Made by a program: the position numbers and the translations under genes. A model generated the notes under the pieces. That model was not told the origin of the DNA, did not search any database, and was given only the letters and a program-made list of their open reading frames with translations. DNA of 62,500 nucleotides from Stramonita haemastoma (taxonomy: Eukaryota > Mollusca > Gastropoda > Neogastropoda > Muricidae): assembly GCA_030674155.1 (NCBI GenBank), contig CM060344.1, positions 22,341,612 to 22,404,111 on the forward strand, given 5' to 3'. Positions 48,036 to 60,250 of this stretch are shown here, piece by piece (positions within the stretch are counted from its first letter, which is position 1; each line of letters begins with the position of its first letter).

Positions 48036-48274
48036 TTGAAATAGTCACTGTCACCTAATGGTAGGCCTAATCTCTATTCAGAGCAAAGGCCCAATGAAAG
48101 AAAACAACCAGACAGTAACATTCACAATTGTGTCACCTTTAGAAATAGACTCAAAGATTATCAATAGCTGATGCCAGTACTGTTTCCTGTTGAGAAATTA
48201 ACACACTTTGTCCTTTACTAATGCAAACATCTGAGAATGTTCACTGAATACATGATAGGAATAAGACAGTTTCT

Positions 48275-48425
48275 CTTCCATGTGCACAGGATAGAATTGA
48301 TTTACAAAACTGCATACACAGGGGTCTAGATGTAAAAAAAAAAAAAAAAAGAAAAAAAAGTACAGAGTGCTTATTCCATTATCCTTGATATAAAAGAATA
48401 AATAAATAAATAAATAAAATGGTGT
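48275..48425 (+). repeat. SINE family A, 3' part
   Basis: The body TTTACAAAACTGCATACACA, a long internal A run, and the tail TTCCATTATCCTTGATATAA with (AATA)n. Confidence 0.8.
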
Positions 48426-49269
48426 ACTTACCAATATTATTTTGCAGTTAGTATTGTAACACAGAAGTGGGGTAGACTTGCTGGCACTGTTCAAGGTCTA
48501 TTGCACAGTGTACTGCTTCACTGAACCATAGCTGATGGTCTGCCTACCTGTAGGCCACTTCAGAGCTCACGCGCTCAGGTGCGGCTCGCTCACTCGCTCA
48601 CTTACTCACATAAAAGATCTGATTTTGAAATAGGTTGCAGTATCCCAACAATAACGACAAAAATAATGTGCTGAAAACTTTCATTTGTCACTGTAGCACA
48701 TCTTCAGCTGCACTGTACCGAACTCTGAGTATTTTAAGAAGATGAAATATATGTGTTTTATAGGCCTACCGTTGGAACTGTGGAATTTCAATCCGCGTAC
48801 GTGTGACCCGTGTAGGTACCGTAACAAATTGGTGTACACTGTGGATTTAAGACTACAAGGGACTGACTTAGAATAATAGAGCGGCTGTTGTGTCGTTTTA
48901 CACGAAGAGATTGTATCAGGGAGGTGTGTGATTTCTAGCATCGTGGAAGTCGGGTTTTTTTTTTTTTTTTTTTTTTAAAACAGTTTTGTATTCAAGTACG
49001 TGTTAACATTCACACACATTGTCACTTTATCGTGTTGAAGACGTAATCAAAACTATAAAGTGAAAATCATAATAAAAGTATTGACTAACACCCACACACC
49101 CTACGCTTCAAGCCACACTCAATTTGACGCGAGGGCCCGGGATAGCCAAACTAAAAGTTAGTGTTGCACTTCTCATCCACAGCCTGGATTTGAGTCACTA
49201 ACGAGGTACCCGTTCGAGGGGATCATCCCCCCCCCCCCTCCCCTTCTCCCCTCCTCAAAAAGTCATTTG

Positions 49270-49423
49270 GATGGGACTTTAAAAACGAATCGGTGGTCTA
49301 GGTGGTAACGTGCCTTGCCTAGAAAGCAAAAAGTCCGGGTCGGAGTGTGCGGTGGTTCGTACCCCGTTTGGGCCCAAAACTTTTTCCCCATCCATTAGAC
49401 CCTGAGTGGTGGTCTGGGCGCTA

Positions 49424-49454
<31 letters not shown>

Positions 49455-49695
49455 CGTGTGTTACACATCATTATTTGGCGCACATAAAGAACCCACGGCA
49501 ATAAGGGGGTTGACCCTGGCAAAATTCTGTAGAAAAAAAGCCACTCTGATAGGGAAACAAATGCAGTTGCATGCAGGAAAAAGAAAAAAAAATGGGTATG
49601 CGCTGCACTCGTAGCGACGCGCTCTCCCTGGGGAGAGCAGCCCGAATTTCACGTAGAGAAATCTGCTGTGACATAAAGTGGTACAAAATACAAAA
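49270..49695 (+). repeat. tRNA-derived SINE, family D, near full length
   Basis: A tRNA-like head (GGTGGTCTAGGTGGTAACGT and a degenerate B box) is followed by CGGATGAGACGATAAACCGA, AAAGAACCCACGGCAATAAG, ATTCTGTAGAAAAAAAGCCA, GCGCTCTCCCTGGGGAGAGC and a GTACAAAATAC-type end. I know this arrangement as a very common SINE in gastropods and other marine invertebrates. Confidence 0.85.
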
Positions 49696-49939
49696 GCCCT
49701 GTGCGCGAGTGCAAACATGTGAATGAGGAGCTTCGGCTCGTGCAGAACTTCGGTGCATGGGTGGGCCGTTCTCTCTTGTTGCTTCAACAGAACTGTTCAT
49801 TTTTGGGGTGGCCGGAGGCGCTGGGCTGGGAGACGTTTGCCCGTCAGGGGGACTCTCTGACCTGGCTTCTGTCTGCAGTCCCTAAATCGGAATACTTCCG
49901 ATGGGACTCTAATACAACTTCACCAACAACAGCGGATGC

Positions 49940-50075
49940 AAGCATGATATCATGCACACACTTAAAACCCGTTCCACCTTTCGAAAGAGTAGGCCATTGC
50001 TTGCTGGTAGGAACGGATGACAAAATTTAAACAAAACTACGCATGCAGACTTGTGTGTTTATATACATCATCCCA
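49940..50075 (+). repeat. Diverged SINE family A body fragment
   Basis: CGAAAGAGTAGGCCATTGCT and GGAACGGATGAC followed by AAAACTACGCATGCAGACT resemble the family A body. Confidence 0.6.
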
Positions 50076-50452
50076 GAAGTCGGAATGCTACCTTAATTAA
50101 TTAATGGTAGGCATAAACGATCGCATAATCAAAACTACCACCACTGTTGAGCATTGCGAGCTCTAGCTGACGAACGGGTAAAAAAATTAAAGGACAAAAA
50201 TATCGATTTAAGAGCTAATTAATTTATCAAGACATTGGGACCACGGACAAAATCGCACCGTGTAAAACGACCCGCGCACCACCTGCCCACGTTCCAGCGG
50301 CGGTGAACGTCACTATGTACTTACAGTAGTGTACATAAAACTGAGTTCTGGCACCGCTCGACCAGTCCCTGACTGAACTGTTTTGTCAATACACTGACTG
50401 GCCTGTGGTGGACTGTCGGGCTTTGTGTGCCAGCTGTCTTCGGGTAGATTGT

Positions 50453-50454
<2 letters not shown>

Positions 50455-50504
<50 letters not shown>

Positions 50505-50523
50505 CGCGCGCGCGCGCGCGCGC
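50455..50523. repeat. (GT)n-(GC)n microsatellite
   Basis: About 48 bases of GT run straight into GCGCGCGCGCGCGCGC. The whole tract is alternating purine-pyrimidine, a strong Z-DNA candidate. Confidence 0.95.
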
Positions 50524-51044
50524 CCGTTTGTAAAAACAACAGTAATTTGCTATCTCTAGTTTATGTTTCGGTACTTGTGTGCTTACAATTTTTTTAAATA
50601 TATTTTTTTTTATATCATGCAGTCTCTGTGTGCATACAGTTTTATACAGTCATCTTAGCCCACCAGCATTCATCACGCAGGAAGGGATTCTGGCCATATA
50701 ATGTGATACATGCCATATAACATTGATATTGTTCATAGCCTAATATTTATGCATATGTCTTTGTTCATTTTCATGACTAGAGATATCTTTTATCTTCAGA
50801 GATGGACTGCGGCCATCTTAAAAAAGGTTGCATATGCAGCCTCCCCCTTCAAGCATATTTAGAAATTAACAAAATCTATGATTAAAAGTCTGAATGCAGC
50901 TACCTTAATTGGTGGACAAACACATTCACCATTGATTGGTAAGTCTCCTAACTCAGTGAGGAACAACAACAAAGTCCAAGAAACAGGTTAGGATCTGTCA
51001 TGTTTTTGGGTGGCTGTTTTTTTTTTTTTAAATTATTTTTTATT

Positions 51045-51215
51045 TATTGTTGGTCTCATCTTCTGTGACATTCCTGCCCTGCTGTTTCCTGCCACAGACT
51101 GTGTCCCAGCTTGTTATGTCATGTTCTCTGGGTCAGGAGTTCATAGGACCTTATCAATTATAGGCAGCCAAGAGGCCACTAGTCAGAAGGGGCCCTGCAT
51201 GCACTTCTGTCGGTT
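51045..51215 (-). repeat. Diverged 3' fragment of the composite repeat
   Basis: TCTTCTGTGACATTCCTGCC, GCAGCCAAGAGGCCACTAGT and GGGGCCCTGCATGCACTTCT are diverged matches to the minus-strand 3' part of the 800-900 bp repeat at 61040-61215. Confidence 0.6.
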
Positions 51216-51300
51216 TTAGTGCTTTTTTTATTATGTCATTTCAAGCCTACTGTGAAGGCTCTGCAATAAAGCTAACACCTCCTCAATATGATATGAGACA

Positions 51301-52160
51301 CCAATTGCCATGGCGCAGTGGTTAGTGCCTTGGATTTCAGACTGGGGGTTGCAGGTTCGAATCCCATAAGAGTCATAGGGATTTTTTTGACTCTGGCTGG
51401 CTCCTACCCAGAGTGAGTGCGCTGTCGGCTCAGTGGGAGACAAGAGCCACACAGTCGAGCTTCATCCAATTCATGGATGCAAATTTGAGAGTGTTGCTCA
51501 ATTACCTGACCAATAGTGCAGGTGTTTGTATCTCTCGGGGCCTGGTTGACGCTGGGATGTATTATGATAGTAAGTGTAGAGTACAACCCTGTCAAGTAGT
51601 CTCAAAGCAGATGCAATTCTATAGCAGCATCATTACATCATCCTCAACACCACTGATCATCATGCAATAATAAAAATTGCCTCTGATTTGGTAGCCCCAT
51701 TGCTCTGGTTCACGGTGACCTCAGGTTCAGTTTCCTATCACTTTTGTGCTGTAGTGAGTTGTGTCAAAGCTTTGGGGTTGGAGGTTCATGGGGGACCTTT
51801 GTTGAAGGGCATTGTGGTGGTCACCACCTTGGGTGGGTGACTCACTCACTGACTCAGTCTGGTTCGCGACTGAGCTAATACTGTCATTATAAGGGGCTTA
51901 GTAGGTGGTGTCCTGCGTATGTTAGCTCAGAACAGGCACCACTTAGCACCACCAAAGTGACCCAGCAGCAGTGCAGGGCCCCTCTGGCTGGTGGCTCTAC
52001 GGCAGCCTAATATTGATGGGCTCCCTGTGGACTTCTGACCCTGGAGATGGGACACAACAAATCTGGGTATGGCTGTGGCGGGGAGATTGAAATGAGCAGT
52101 GTGGGAACAGCAGGACAGGCACATTACAGAAGATGGGGCAGCAAAAAAAAAAAAAAAAAA
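51301..52160 (+). repeat. tRNA-headed composite repeat, copy 2
   Basis: Same order as copy 1: tRNA-like head with CGCAGTGGTTAGTGCCTTGG and B box GGTTCGAATCCCA, the middle junction TAATAAAAATTGCCTCTGAT, and the 3' block to GGCAGCAAAAA with a poly(A) run. Confidence 0.85.
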
Positions 52161-52299
52161 GCCTAGAGACTACTAGAGGGTTCTTTAGTCTGTTTGCTAA
52201 GCAGTCATACTTGATTTTCTTACAGCAATACCAATGTCTTGTTTCACAATTATCAAATTGTGGTGGGGTTTTTGTTGCTGTTTTGTTGCTGTTGCTGTG

Positions 52300-52395
52300 T
52301 TTTTTGTTCCTTGGTTAGAGCTCTGAGGTTCACCAAAGGTGATTTTTTTGGTATGCGATTGTTCTTTCCCACCATTCTGATATTCATGAATATAG
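52300..52395 (-). repeat. SINE family C tail fragment
   Basis: GTTCCTTGGTTAGAGCTCTG and the following AGGTTCACCA are the reverse complement of the family C end. Confidence 0.55.
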
Positions 52396-52399
52396 CAAA

Positions 52400-53133
52400 T
52401 ACACAAAGACACACTGATAAAAGAGAAAGGCCACAATGAACAACAATACACAACTGTCTTTCCAAGAGTATTTATTCTTCACTGTCATATACCCGCTTCC
52501 CTTTCAATCTCTTTACAACACATACCAACATAAGACCCAACCGATCTTTAAGTATCTAATAACTTAAAAAGCTATAAATGCCTTTGTATATGCTCCATTC
52601 AAATAACGTTGAAAAGATTTATAAACAGGCATGAAACTTGTACAAATCCCTTCAGTTCAAAACACACTGAAGAAATAGGCCTATATGTTCAGACAACTGA
52701 TCATTTTTCAGGTATCGAGCTGTGGGCCTTGGGTGGTGCGATCTGCTATGGAGGGCAGTGAGAAGTCAAGGAAGCTGGTTGCAAACTCTTCAGTGGTGCT
52801 CCCATGGTCCGCAGGACTATGGGACAGGTGAAGGTAAGCTTTATAGACTATATACAGGCAGATGCACTGATTTGACTAGCAAAAAACAAAAAAAACATGC
52901 TCAGAAAACAGGACGTTTTCTAAATCTCAGCAGACGATAACCTCGAACATATCCTGCTGCTTTCAGATAAAAAAAAATCACTACCCACATTCGCTAAGTT
53001 CTAAGCTACAATGGATGAAAAGGGGATAAGATAATTCATGATTATTTTTCTGCAGTTTGATAAAGAAACATAAGTTCATGTACAGCACGGTAGCACACAT
53101 AACAGTCACCAACACCAACAGATTTACAACATT

Positions 53134-53178
<45 letters not shown>

Positions 53179-53250
53179 CATATACATATATTTTTTTCTC
53201 TTCTTTTCTTTCATGAAATAATTGTTATCTTCATTTCTTACAATTTTTTT
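52400..53250. other. Unassigned stretch
   Basis: It holds a CT/CA microsatellite at 53136-53178. No exon or repeat family is otherwise supported. Confidence 0.45.
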
Positions 53251-53254
53251 AGTA

Positions 53255-54422
53255 CAGTCGGACCCGCATATAAGAAGCTTGCTTACAGTGAATCCCCTTT
53301 ATAAGAAAGCAAAAAATTTTGGTTCTGTCGAAGGTGTTCTTTATTATAACTTACGAAAGCTCGGATATAAGAATCTCGCTTATAAGAAACCCTTCTTATA
53401 AGAACGTCAATTTCTGGTCCCACTGAGGATGTTAGCTCGGATATAAGAAAGTCTAGTCGGTTTTGAAAACTTTACTTTGCAATAGCGAGACCTCCTTCAG
53501 TCAGTTTCCTGTAAGCGAGCTCACCAAACGAAAGCATTTCCAAAAAAACCCAACTTGATTCTTTCGGGAAATTCTGATGTCCACCAGGTGTGGCTGGCAA
53601 GTTTTGAATGACAGGCACATAAAAGCAAAATTTCTCCAATAACATTGTGTTTCTTTTTCATTCATTTGCATTACATGGACTCTCACGCACAGCGTGTATT
53701 TTTTGCAACAGCTTGGGCAGGTGCCCTTAGGCCCCTTCTTTCCCCTTTTTGATTGCTGGAATTGGAAAGGCAAAGCCAGCCTCAGATCTCAAAATTTGTG
53801 CCAGCACTTCGAACGTGTTGTTGCTGTGGCTTGAATCCTCACAGTGAATGCCCCAAGTTTCTCTTGTCAAACCTGTCGTAAAATCCAATACATGCATAGA
53901 ATTTGAACAAGTCAGCCTAAAAAGTACAACCTCTCTTATTTTATCTTGTTGAGCATATTATGGCGTTGTCATTCAAGTGTCATTTGTTTCCAGTAGATGA
54001 TCGATACATTTATTTACCTGTGTTAGTTATTGTGACTTTATTTTCAATGCAAACTCATGAGCTACAGAATCCTGTTGACAGGGTGGGTTTTTTTTTATAG
54101 TTTCCCTGCCGTTTCAGTCGTAGGCTTTCAGTAACACCCAATCAAAACTTATTTCGAGCTTGTTAACTATACCAGTACAAGTCAGCTGTCTGGTAGTAAG
54201 TTTTTATAAATCTTTTCAAGATTCCCTCCTAATTTTTTTAAACGATTTTTATTCCTGTGATAAGTGATACACCGAAGATCTTGAGCTCACAGTCAAGCAT
54301 TGATCACTTTATATTCTCTTTCCGAAAAAAAGTTTCTGCTTTAATTTAGTCATGGTTTTTCGTTTGTAATTACAGAAATAAAAGTTGTTGAATCCACAGA
54401 ATTCCTGTGTGTGTGTGTGTGT

Positions 54423-54474
<52 letters not shown>

Positions 54475-54868
54475 AAGTTGCTTAAGATTTTGAACATTAT
54501 ACTGTTGTTGCTGAATTTCAACTAAAACATGGAGAAGGACTACAGTTTAAAATCTCATTCGTATGTAGATGGAACGTGACCAGAACGAACCAATTTAAGA
54601 ACCACAGCAGCAGTACACAACAACAACAACAACAACAGCAACAACAACAACACACTTGATGAGTAATTGTAGATAGGGTGTGTTTTATGTTTTTACCATT
54701 AAGAAATGTCCAATTAGCTATTATTTACTCATTGACATTTTGCTCGCTTATAAGAAAGCACATTCAAAATAGTGTTAAGATATAAGAAAGCCCGCTTAAA
54801 ACAAAGCCCGCTTATAAGAAAACCTAAAATCAGGTCCCCACGACCTTCTTATATGCAGGCCCCACTGT
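53255..54868. mobile_element. 1.6 kb TA-flanked TIR element, probably pogo/Tigger-like
   Basis: The left end is CAGTCGGACCCGCATATAAG and the right end, reversed, is CAGTGGGGCCTGCATATAAG. TA lies at both borders. Sub-terminal copies of CGCTTATAAGAAA or CGGATATAAGAA occur at least four times near the left end and three times near the right. The interior includes a GT array at 54409-54471 and a CAA-rich tract at 54620-54652. The minus-strand frame at 53501-53773 has no recognised transposase motif, so I call the element non-autonomous. Confidence 0.82.
54409..54472. repeat. (GT)n microsatellite inside the TIR element
   Basis: About 64 bases of GT with one break. Confidence 0.95.
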
Positions 54869-55344
54869 ATTACATTCATGCTATGCCAAACATCCTGTAA
54901 AAAGGAAAAAAAAACCTGCAACCAAGGTCTAGAGTATGGTCTAAGGGAAGTAATTCTCTTACTATCAAAGATAGTATTGCCTCCCTTAGCTTGACCCAAA
55001 CCCCCAAAACAACACCAGCCTCTACATTGTACAAAGATCAGACATTGGTATGGTTGCTCACTCGTTTACTCTCACAATTTGTTAAGAGCTGGCAAAAGAA
55101 ATGTAACACCGCCCCTTTAGATTCTATGCCATGTTGATATGGTTTCGAGTGCAAGTTGCAAACTTGCATACTGGAGTCATGATTATATAGAAAATATTAC
55201 ACACAATACACTCATAGTAGTAGATAATTATATATGCTTGCACACAACTACATTTGTACCCACAAAAAACAAAAATAACAAACAAACAAACAAAAAAACC
55301 CCACACACACACTAATGATGATGACTTAATAGTGTATTAATTTC

Positions 55345-55432
55345 AGTCACAAAGATTTCTCTCTGTGAAATTCAGACCGCTCTCCCTAGGAGGAGTGCAC
55401 TTGCCGAAAGAGCAGCGCCGCTTAATCTTTTT
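55345..55432 (-). repeat. SINE family D 3' fragment
   Basis: GATTTCTCTCTGTGAAATTC then AGACCGCTCTCCCTAGGAGG is the reverse complement of the family D 3' region. Confidence 0.75.
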
Positions 55433-55569
55433 TTTAAAAATAATTATTTGGGTTTTTTTTGTTTGTTGGTTTGTTCAACTTTTTCACTTTTTAGTTATGT
55501 ACAGATGATAATACACTAAAATGTACAATGCCAAGGATTTATCAACGAACACTTTCTTGAAATATGAAT

Positions 55570-55672
55570 GTGTACACATACAAACTTGATGTGTACACAC
55601 ATGCACGCAGCATGTGCATGTATGCATGCACACATGCATGCACACAGCATGCATGCATGCATGCCACACACA
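55570..55672. repeat. GCATGC-rich (TGCA)n tract
   Basis: ATGCATGCACACATGCATGC-type repeats, palindromic at several scales. Confidence 0.85.
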
Positions 55673-56039
55673 ACTGAAAATCCAAATATCTAAATTATGG
55701 GGAAAATTGAAGTAGATGAGCTGATGAAGGCACCAGTTTCAATACATCACACAACACAATCGAGTTTTCAGCCTATGAGCAAACAGTAAAAAACACAACA
55801 ACAAACAAACAAAACACAGCTCTATATTATCATAGAACATTTCTTATGTGTTCAGATATGTTATTCTCAACTACAGCTCTATTGATTCTAACTTTCTCAC
55901 GATTCAGATATTGTATTCTCAACTACACTATGATCATAGAACGTTTCCCCACGAGTCAGATTTGTATTTCTCACAGTTACACTCAAGTTTAGTACCACCA
56001 AGCATATGTTATACACCCCCATTTGATGCATTGATACAG

Positions 56040-56320
56040 TCTGCCAAATGCCACTTTATGCCATGTCATAGTAGATTTCTCTCCATGAAATTCAGGCTGT
56101 TTTACCTGAGGAGAGCATGTCACCACAAGAGCAGCACCCCCTCCCCCCCCCCTTTTTTTTTTCTTTTACTGTCTTCACGAGTAGCCTATTTGTTTCCCTA
56201 AGGCTTTTTTTTCTCTACAGAATTTTGCCAGGGACAACTCTCTTGTTGCTGTGGGTTCTTTTATGTGCGGTGAATGGATGTTGCACACGGGACCTTACTT
56301 TGTCTCACCTGAAAGACTAG
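56040..56320 (-). repeat. SINE family D, 5'-truncated copy
   Basis: The plus strand reads AGTAGATTTCTCTCCATGAA, AGGCTGTTTTACCTGAGGAG, TCTACAGAATTTTGCCAGGG and TTGTTGCTGTGGGTTCTTTT, all reverse complements of the copy at 49270. Confidence 0.8.
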
Positions 56321-56587
56321 TACCCAGATCACACCACGGCAACTAACGTCCTTTCTTAGTTTGATACTTAACAGTGGTACAGAAACAGTTTCCTTTCACT
56401 GAAAATGAACACAGAAATATTTATAAATTTGTATCTTTGTCTGCAGAAGTATTGCAGCTCTCTGCAGACTGTGACTGGCTGGTTCAGTGGTGGTCATGAT
56501 GGCAAGAAAATTTTTTATTTTTTAAAAAAATGAAACAAACCAACCAACGAAAAAGGCCATGCATAGATCTACCCCAAGGCTTGGCAG

Positions 56588-56691
<104 letters not shown>

Positions 56692-56721
56692 TAGACTTCC
56701 TGTGAAAATTCAAATTCAACA

Positions 56722-57085
56722 TGACGGACGCAACAGCACACCGTTCAACTTCAATCTCATGGGTCTATGAAGTCATGGGTTCGAATTCAAAAGCGTCCAG
56801 TGAATCAAGAGTGAGGATTTTTACCATCTCCCGGGTCAACCAAGATCAAGTGCAGACCTGCCAGTGCCTTAATTCCCTTCATGAATACTCATGCCGAAGA
56901 TCAAATATGCATGTTAAAGATCCTGTAACTCATGTCAATGTTTGGCGGGTTATGACAACAAGAACGCACCCAGCACACATCCCCAAAGTTAGAAATGGCT
57001 ACCTTCATGGTAGGCGAAAATGGCTGAATACACAAAATCTCACCATAGGTTCATGAACCTCGCAGCTGGCTCTAGCTGAGGAACA
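56722..57085 (+). repeat. tRNA-derived SINE, family C, best copy
   Basis: B-box-like GGGTTCGAATTC, then AGTGCAGACCTGCCAGTGCC, AAATATGCATGTTAAAGATC, the block around TGGCTACCTTCATGGTAGGC and the end CTGGCTCTAGCTGAGGAAC. Confidence 0.8.
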
Positions 57086-57227
57086 GAGAAAAACACCACC
57101 TGTATACACAGAAGTAGGAACAGTTTGCAGGTGTCATTGGCTTTGCTGAGGGAGAAAGTGGCTACTCTACTCACAACTAAAGCAGTCTGAGTCACCCTGA
57201 AATCTGGACACCTCACACACACATGGT

Positions 57228-57375
57228 CCCTAGGCCATCGTGTGCCGGTGGGAACAGATGACAATATTTACAAAACTGCATACACACGGGGACCGGATGA
57301 AAAAAAGCCATGATTGCTTATTCTGTTATCCTCGATATAAAAGAATAAATATAAAATATATAAATATATAAATAT
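57228..57375 (+). repeat. SINE family A, 3' part
   Basis: CCATCGTGTGCCGGTGGGAA, AAAACTGCATACACACGGGG and CTTATTCTGTTATCCTCGAT with an (ATAAAT)n tail. Confidence 0.85.
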
Positions 57376-57494
57376 ATCCGCACTGACGTTCATGTTGACA
57401 CAGACAGTGAAAACTGAACAAACTGAACACAACTTTCTGAATAGGCCAGGCTGCATCAGCTGAAAAAAAAAAACGGGAGGTCCAGACTGATCCT

Positions 57495-57640
57495 AGTATT
57501 ACCTGAAGCCGTAATGCAGCTACCTTCATGGTGGGTAAAAAAACAAAACAACAACAAAAAAACCGGTTGTCTATGCAAAATCTCACCATTGCTGAACCTT
57601 AGAGTCAGGGGCTCTACCTGAGGAACAAGCAAAAAAAAAA
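57495..57640 (+). repeat. SINE family C tail fragment
   Basis: AATGCAGCTACCTTCATGGT, ATGCAAAATCTCACCATTGC and GGGGCTCTACCTGAGGAACA. Confidence 0.7.
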
Positions 57641-58052
57641 AAATTTTTTTTAAAAAAAAGAATAAAAACAAAAAAAATCCCAGTACACGCGAAACTGAGT
57701 CACTGTGTTCTGAGCCAGCCCCACTGACTCTTAATTTTACAAACTATGATCTGCCCATACTGACCCAGACAAACCTTAACACAGATTGTGCAGTTCTCAA
57801 TGAACCCAACCCCAGTCTGGAAAACCTAAGGGCCACACAGAGACCCAGCACTGCATGGTGAAACAGACTGAGAATGAGGATAGTTGGGACACATGTCAGT
57901 CATGTCAGTCAATCCACAGCGAGTTCAGTCTGAAAATTCAGTGACCAGATGTTTCACTGGCAAGTGATGCTTTTCTCGGGCACTGTCAGTCTCAGTGTTG
58001 GTTTCAGCTGGAGATGAGTTGGCAATGTTCCCAGTGACCACCTCTGCCTGGC

Positions 58053-58189
58053 TCACAAGGGCCTGTGATGCATAGAGATCAGCCCTTTGAGGAGGTCTGC
58101 AACAGTGATGGATGCCAGGATCCAGAAAGGAATCATGATGAAGAAGAAGGAGATGTGGAAGATTTCCTCCAGCCGAGACACAGTAACAG
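58053..58189 (-). CDS. TMEM60: TMEM60-like protein, C-terminal exon
   Basis: After the acceptor TTTTGTTTCAG, one frame reads VSRLEEIFHISFFFIMIPFW and continues ILASITVADLLKGLISMHHR to a TGA at 58053-58055. This matches the last hydrophobic helix and end of TMEM60 (LE-F, L-YVFIPLWALLAG). The required frame starts two bases into the exon, so the preceding exon would need to end in phase 1. The visible donor at 59547 gives phase 0. Together the two exons would encode about 133-134 residues, the family's length. See the upstream exon for the rest of the protein. Confidence 0.8.
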
Positions 58190-58239
58190 CTGAAACAAAA
58201 TATGCACGTTTTAGTCATTGCTACAATAGATTTAGAATA

Positions 58240-58345
58240 TGATAACGGCAATAATGAATAATAATGATGATGATTATAATGATGATAATGATGAATACTA
58301 ATAGTATTATTAATGATGATAATAACTGCACAGATCTACAGTATT
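58240..58345. repeat. (ATG/ATA)n trinucleotide tract
   Basis: ATAATGATGATGATTATAAT and similar repeats, inside the TMEM60-like intron. Confidence 0.85.
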
Positions 58346-58460
58346 AGTATACATTTTATCAACAAAATCTGTACAAATCAATTGATTTCTGTCTTGATAA
58401 AAGCTGATTGTAAGTTTCACCATCTTACAACTTTGTAGTTTACAAACTTATCATAACTAT

Positions 58461-58461
58461 G

Positions 58462-58521
<60 letters not shown>

Positions 58522-58535
58522 CTGTGTGTGTGCGT
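58461..58535. repeat. (GT)n microsatellite in TMEM60-like intron
   Basis: About 60 bases of GT. Confidence 0.97.
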
Positions 58536-59032
58536 GTTAAAAACTTATAAATACCCATGTGCACATTTATATGCATTTTTTAAAATAAACTTTATATAAT
58601 GTATAGAAACTAAAAAAAAATAAAAAAAAAAAAAAAAGAAAAATTAACAGAACACAATTTAATGTAAACAAACACATAAAATGAAAACAAAATTATAATA
58701 TGCTAAGTTCAATATCAAATATATAAAAAAAAAAAAAAAAACCATACTCTTCTCTCTCTTTTGATATAATAGTGTATTTTTTCGTGTTAATTCATTGCAT
58801 TGACAAAGAGCTATCAATTAGCCAAGAAATTTATAATGGACTGTCAATTTTGTCTTGAAAATGCATATACTACCATATAAATGTTGCCATTATTCTTGTG
58901 TTTGTTGAAGTAATCTATTCCGTTTAGTAATTTCACTTATGTCTAAGGGCAATGATGTAAAAGACATCTATCTATTATCTCGAAAAAAGACTGCTTGCCT
59001 TTTGCTTGCTTGCCATTCTTGACTAGTCCCGT

Positions 59033-59033
<1 letters not shown>

Positions 59034-59125
<92 letters not shown>

Positions 59126-59133
59126 ACACACAC
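59034..59133. repeat. (CT)n-(CA)n compound microsatellite in TMEM60-like intron
   Basis: CT to 59077, then CA to 59133. Confidence 0.97.
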
Positions 59134-59547
59134 TGGAAAAATGCAAATTGATGCTTACTCAATGTACCATCTGGAAATAAAAATTTGATTGATTGATTGA
59201 CACACAAAACAAGAAAAAATGACTGTGGCACTTGGGCATTCTTACTCTTGTCTTAATCTTTTCCACGTCTTGCTAACCTATTTTGATTTAGGCCTCTGTC
59301 TCTTCCAACGCCTGCCTTTTCACCTTTCTTTTCTTCGACTCATTTTGTTATTCCCCAATTGTTGAAACGTGGAAAATGTGTATACACTATACACCACTTC
59401 AGTGTAGTGAGGAAATAATGTAGTCCCCCCCCCCCCCCCCCCTTTTTTTTCCTCCGCCCCGCCATCCCCACGTTTGACAGACAACATACACAGAGAAAGG
59501 TCCCATTTTCCAATCACTTGTTTGACAGAAAGAAAAGCAGTGGTTAC

Positions 59548-59814
59548 CTCAAACAATATTTTTAATATGAGCGCTGCAATATACCAGCTTTTTCTTCGCA
59601 CCGTCACATTGGAGTGGTTTCGATCGTAGCCGTTCTTACAATGGATGATAGAATTGACGACCAGGTAAACCATTACAACTATATCAAACACCCACAATGG
59701 TGTGAAGATTAAGAACCAAGTCCAGTTAATCTTAGCTTCCAGCTTCAGCACTAAAAAGATGAGAAAGTCCAATGTTGTGAACCAAGTAAACAGTGCTCTG
59801 TGTATGACGGCCAT
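59548..59814 (-). CDS. TMEM60: TMEM60-like multi-pass membrane protein, first coding exon
   Basis: The start ATG at 59814 gives MAVIHRALFTWFTTLDFLIF, followed by NWTWFLIFTPLWVFD, HCKNGYDRNHSNVTVRRKSW and YIAALILKILFE, ending at a GAG|GTAACC donor. Order and spacing follow TMEM60: helix, W-WFLIF.P.W.FD helix, RCK-GFD linker, KK.WY, third helix. I chose this ATG because it aligns with the family start; an in-frame ATG 27 codons upstream (59895) adds basic residues with no family counterpart. The product is expected to be a four-helix membrane protein of unknown function, related to the TMEM185/TMEM60 group. Confidence 0.88.
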
Positions 59815-60250
59815 TTTGTATTTCTTGTGTAAGGCGAGTGGTCTCCCCTGAACTAGGTTCAAGGTCGAAGCAAGTTCGTCAGCTGCTCTTCGCATTAGCC
59901 TATTCTATCACGGGTAAAAATTACCAGAAATAATGATATCAAACAAAACAAAAGTACCCATATTACTTCAATTTTGACCCTTGTTTGTAAATAGAGTTTC
60001 AGTGTAGGTTTACTTTTTAATAAAAACAACAACCTACTTGTTTTTAGGCAATACTGTAGGAGTCATAACTAGGAAGAGTGGTCTGGCGTTTTAATGAGTG
60101 TTTGACGTGAGCTATATATGTCATATCAGTGTGCCAGACTTTGACATAAAACTTTGTTGCAAATTACTTGCATCAGCAATCATATGACATAATTATTGGT
60201 GGTAAGAAAATCGAAACCGTCCATTGCTTCAAAATCTGGGAGCTATAGTA

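Noticed and set aside
51303..51375. tRNA gene with B box GGTTCGAATCCCA
   Set aside because: Part of a repeated 800-900 bp element with copies at 39383 and 61925. No full cloverleaf could be drawn, so it is a tRNA-derived SINE head, not a functional tRNA.
53501..53773. 90-codon minus-strand frame inside the TIR element as a transposase
   Set aside because: No HTH or DDE motif and no match to the pogo pattern seen at 32581-32880.
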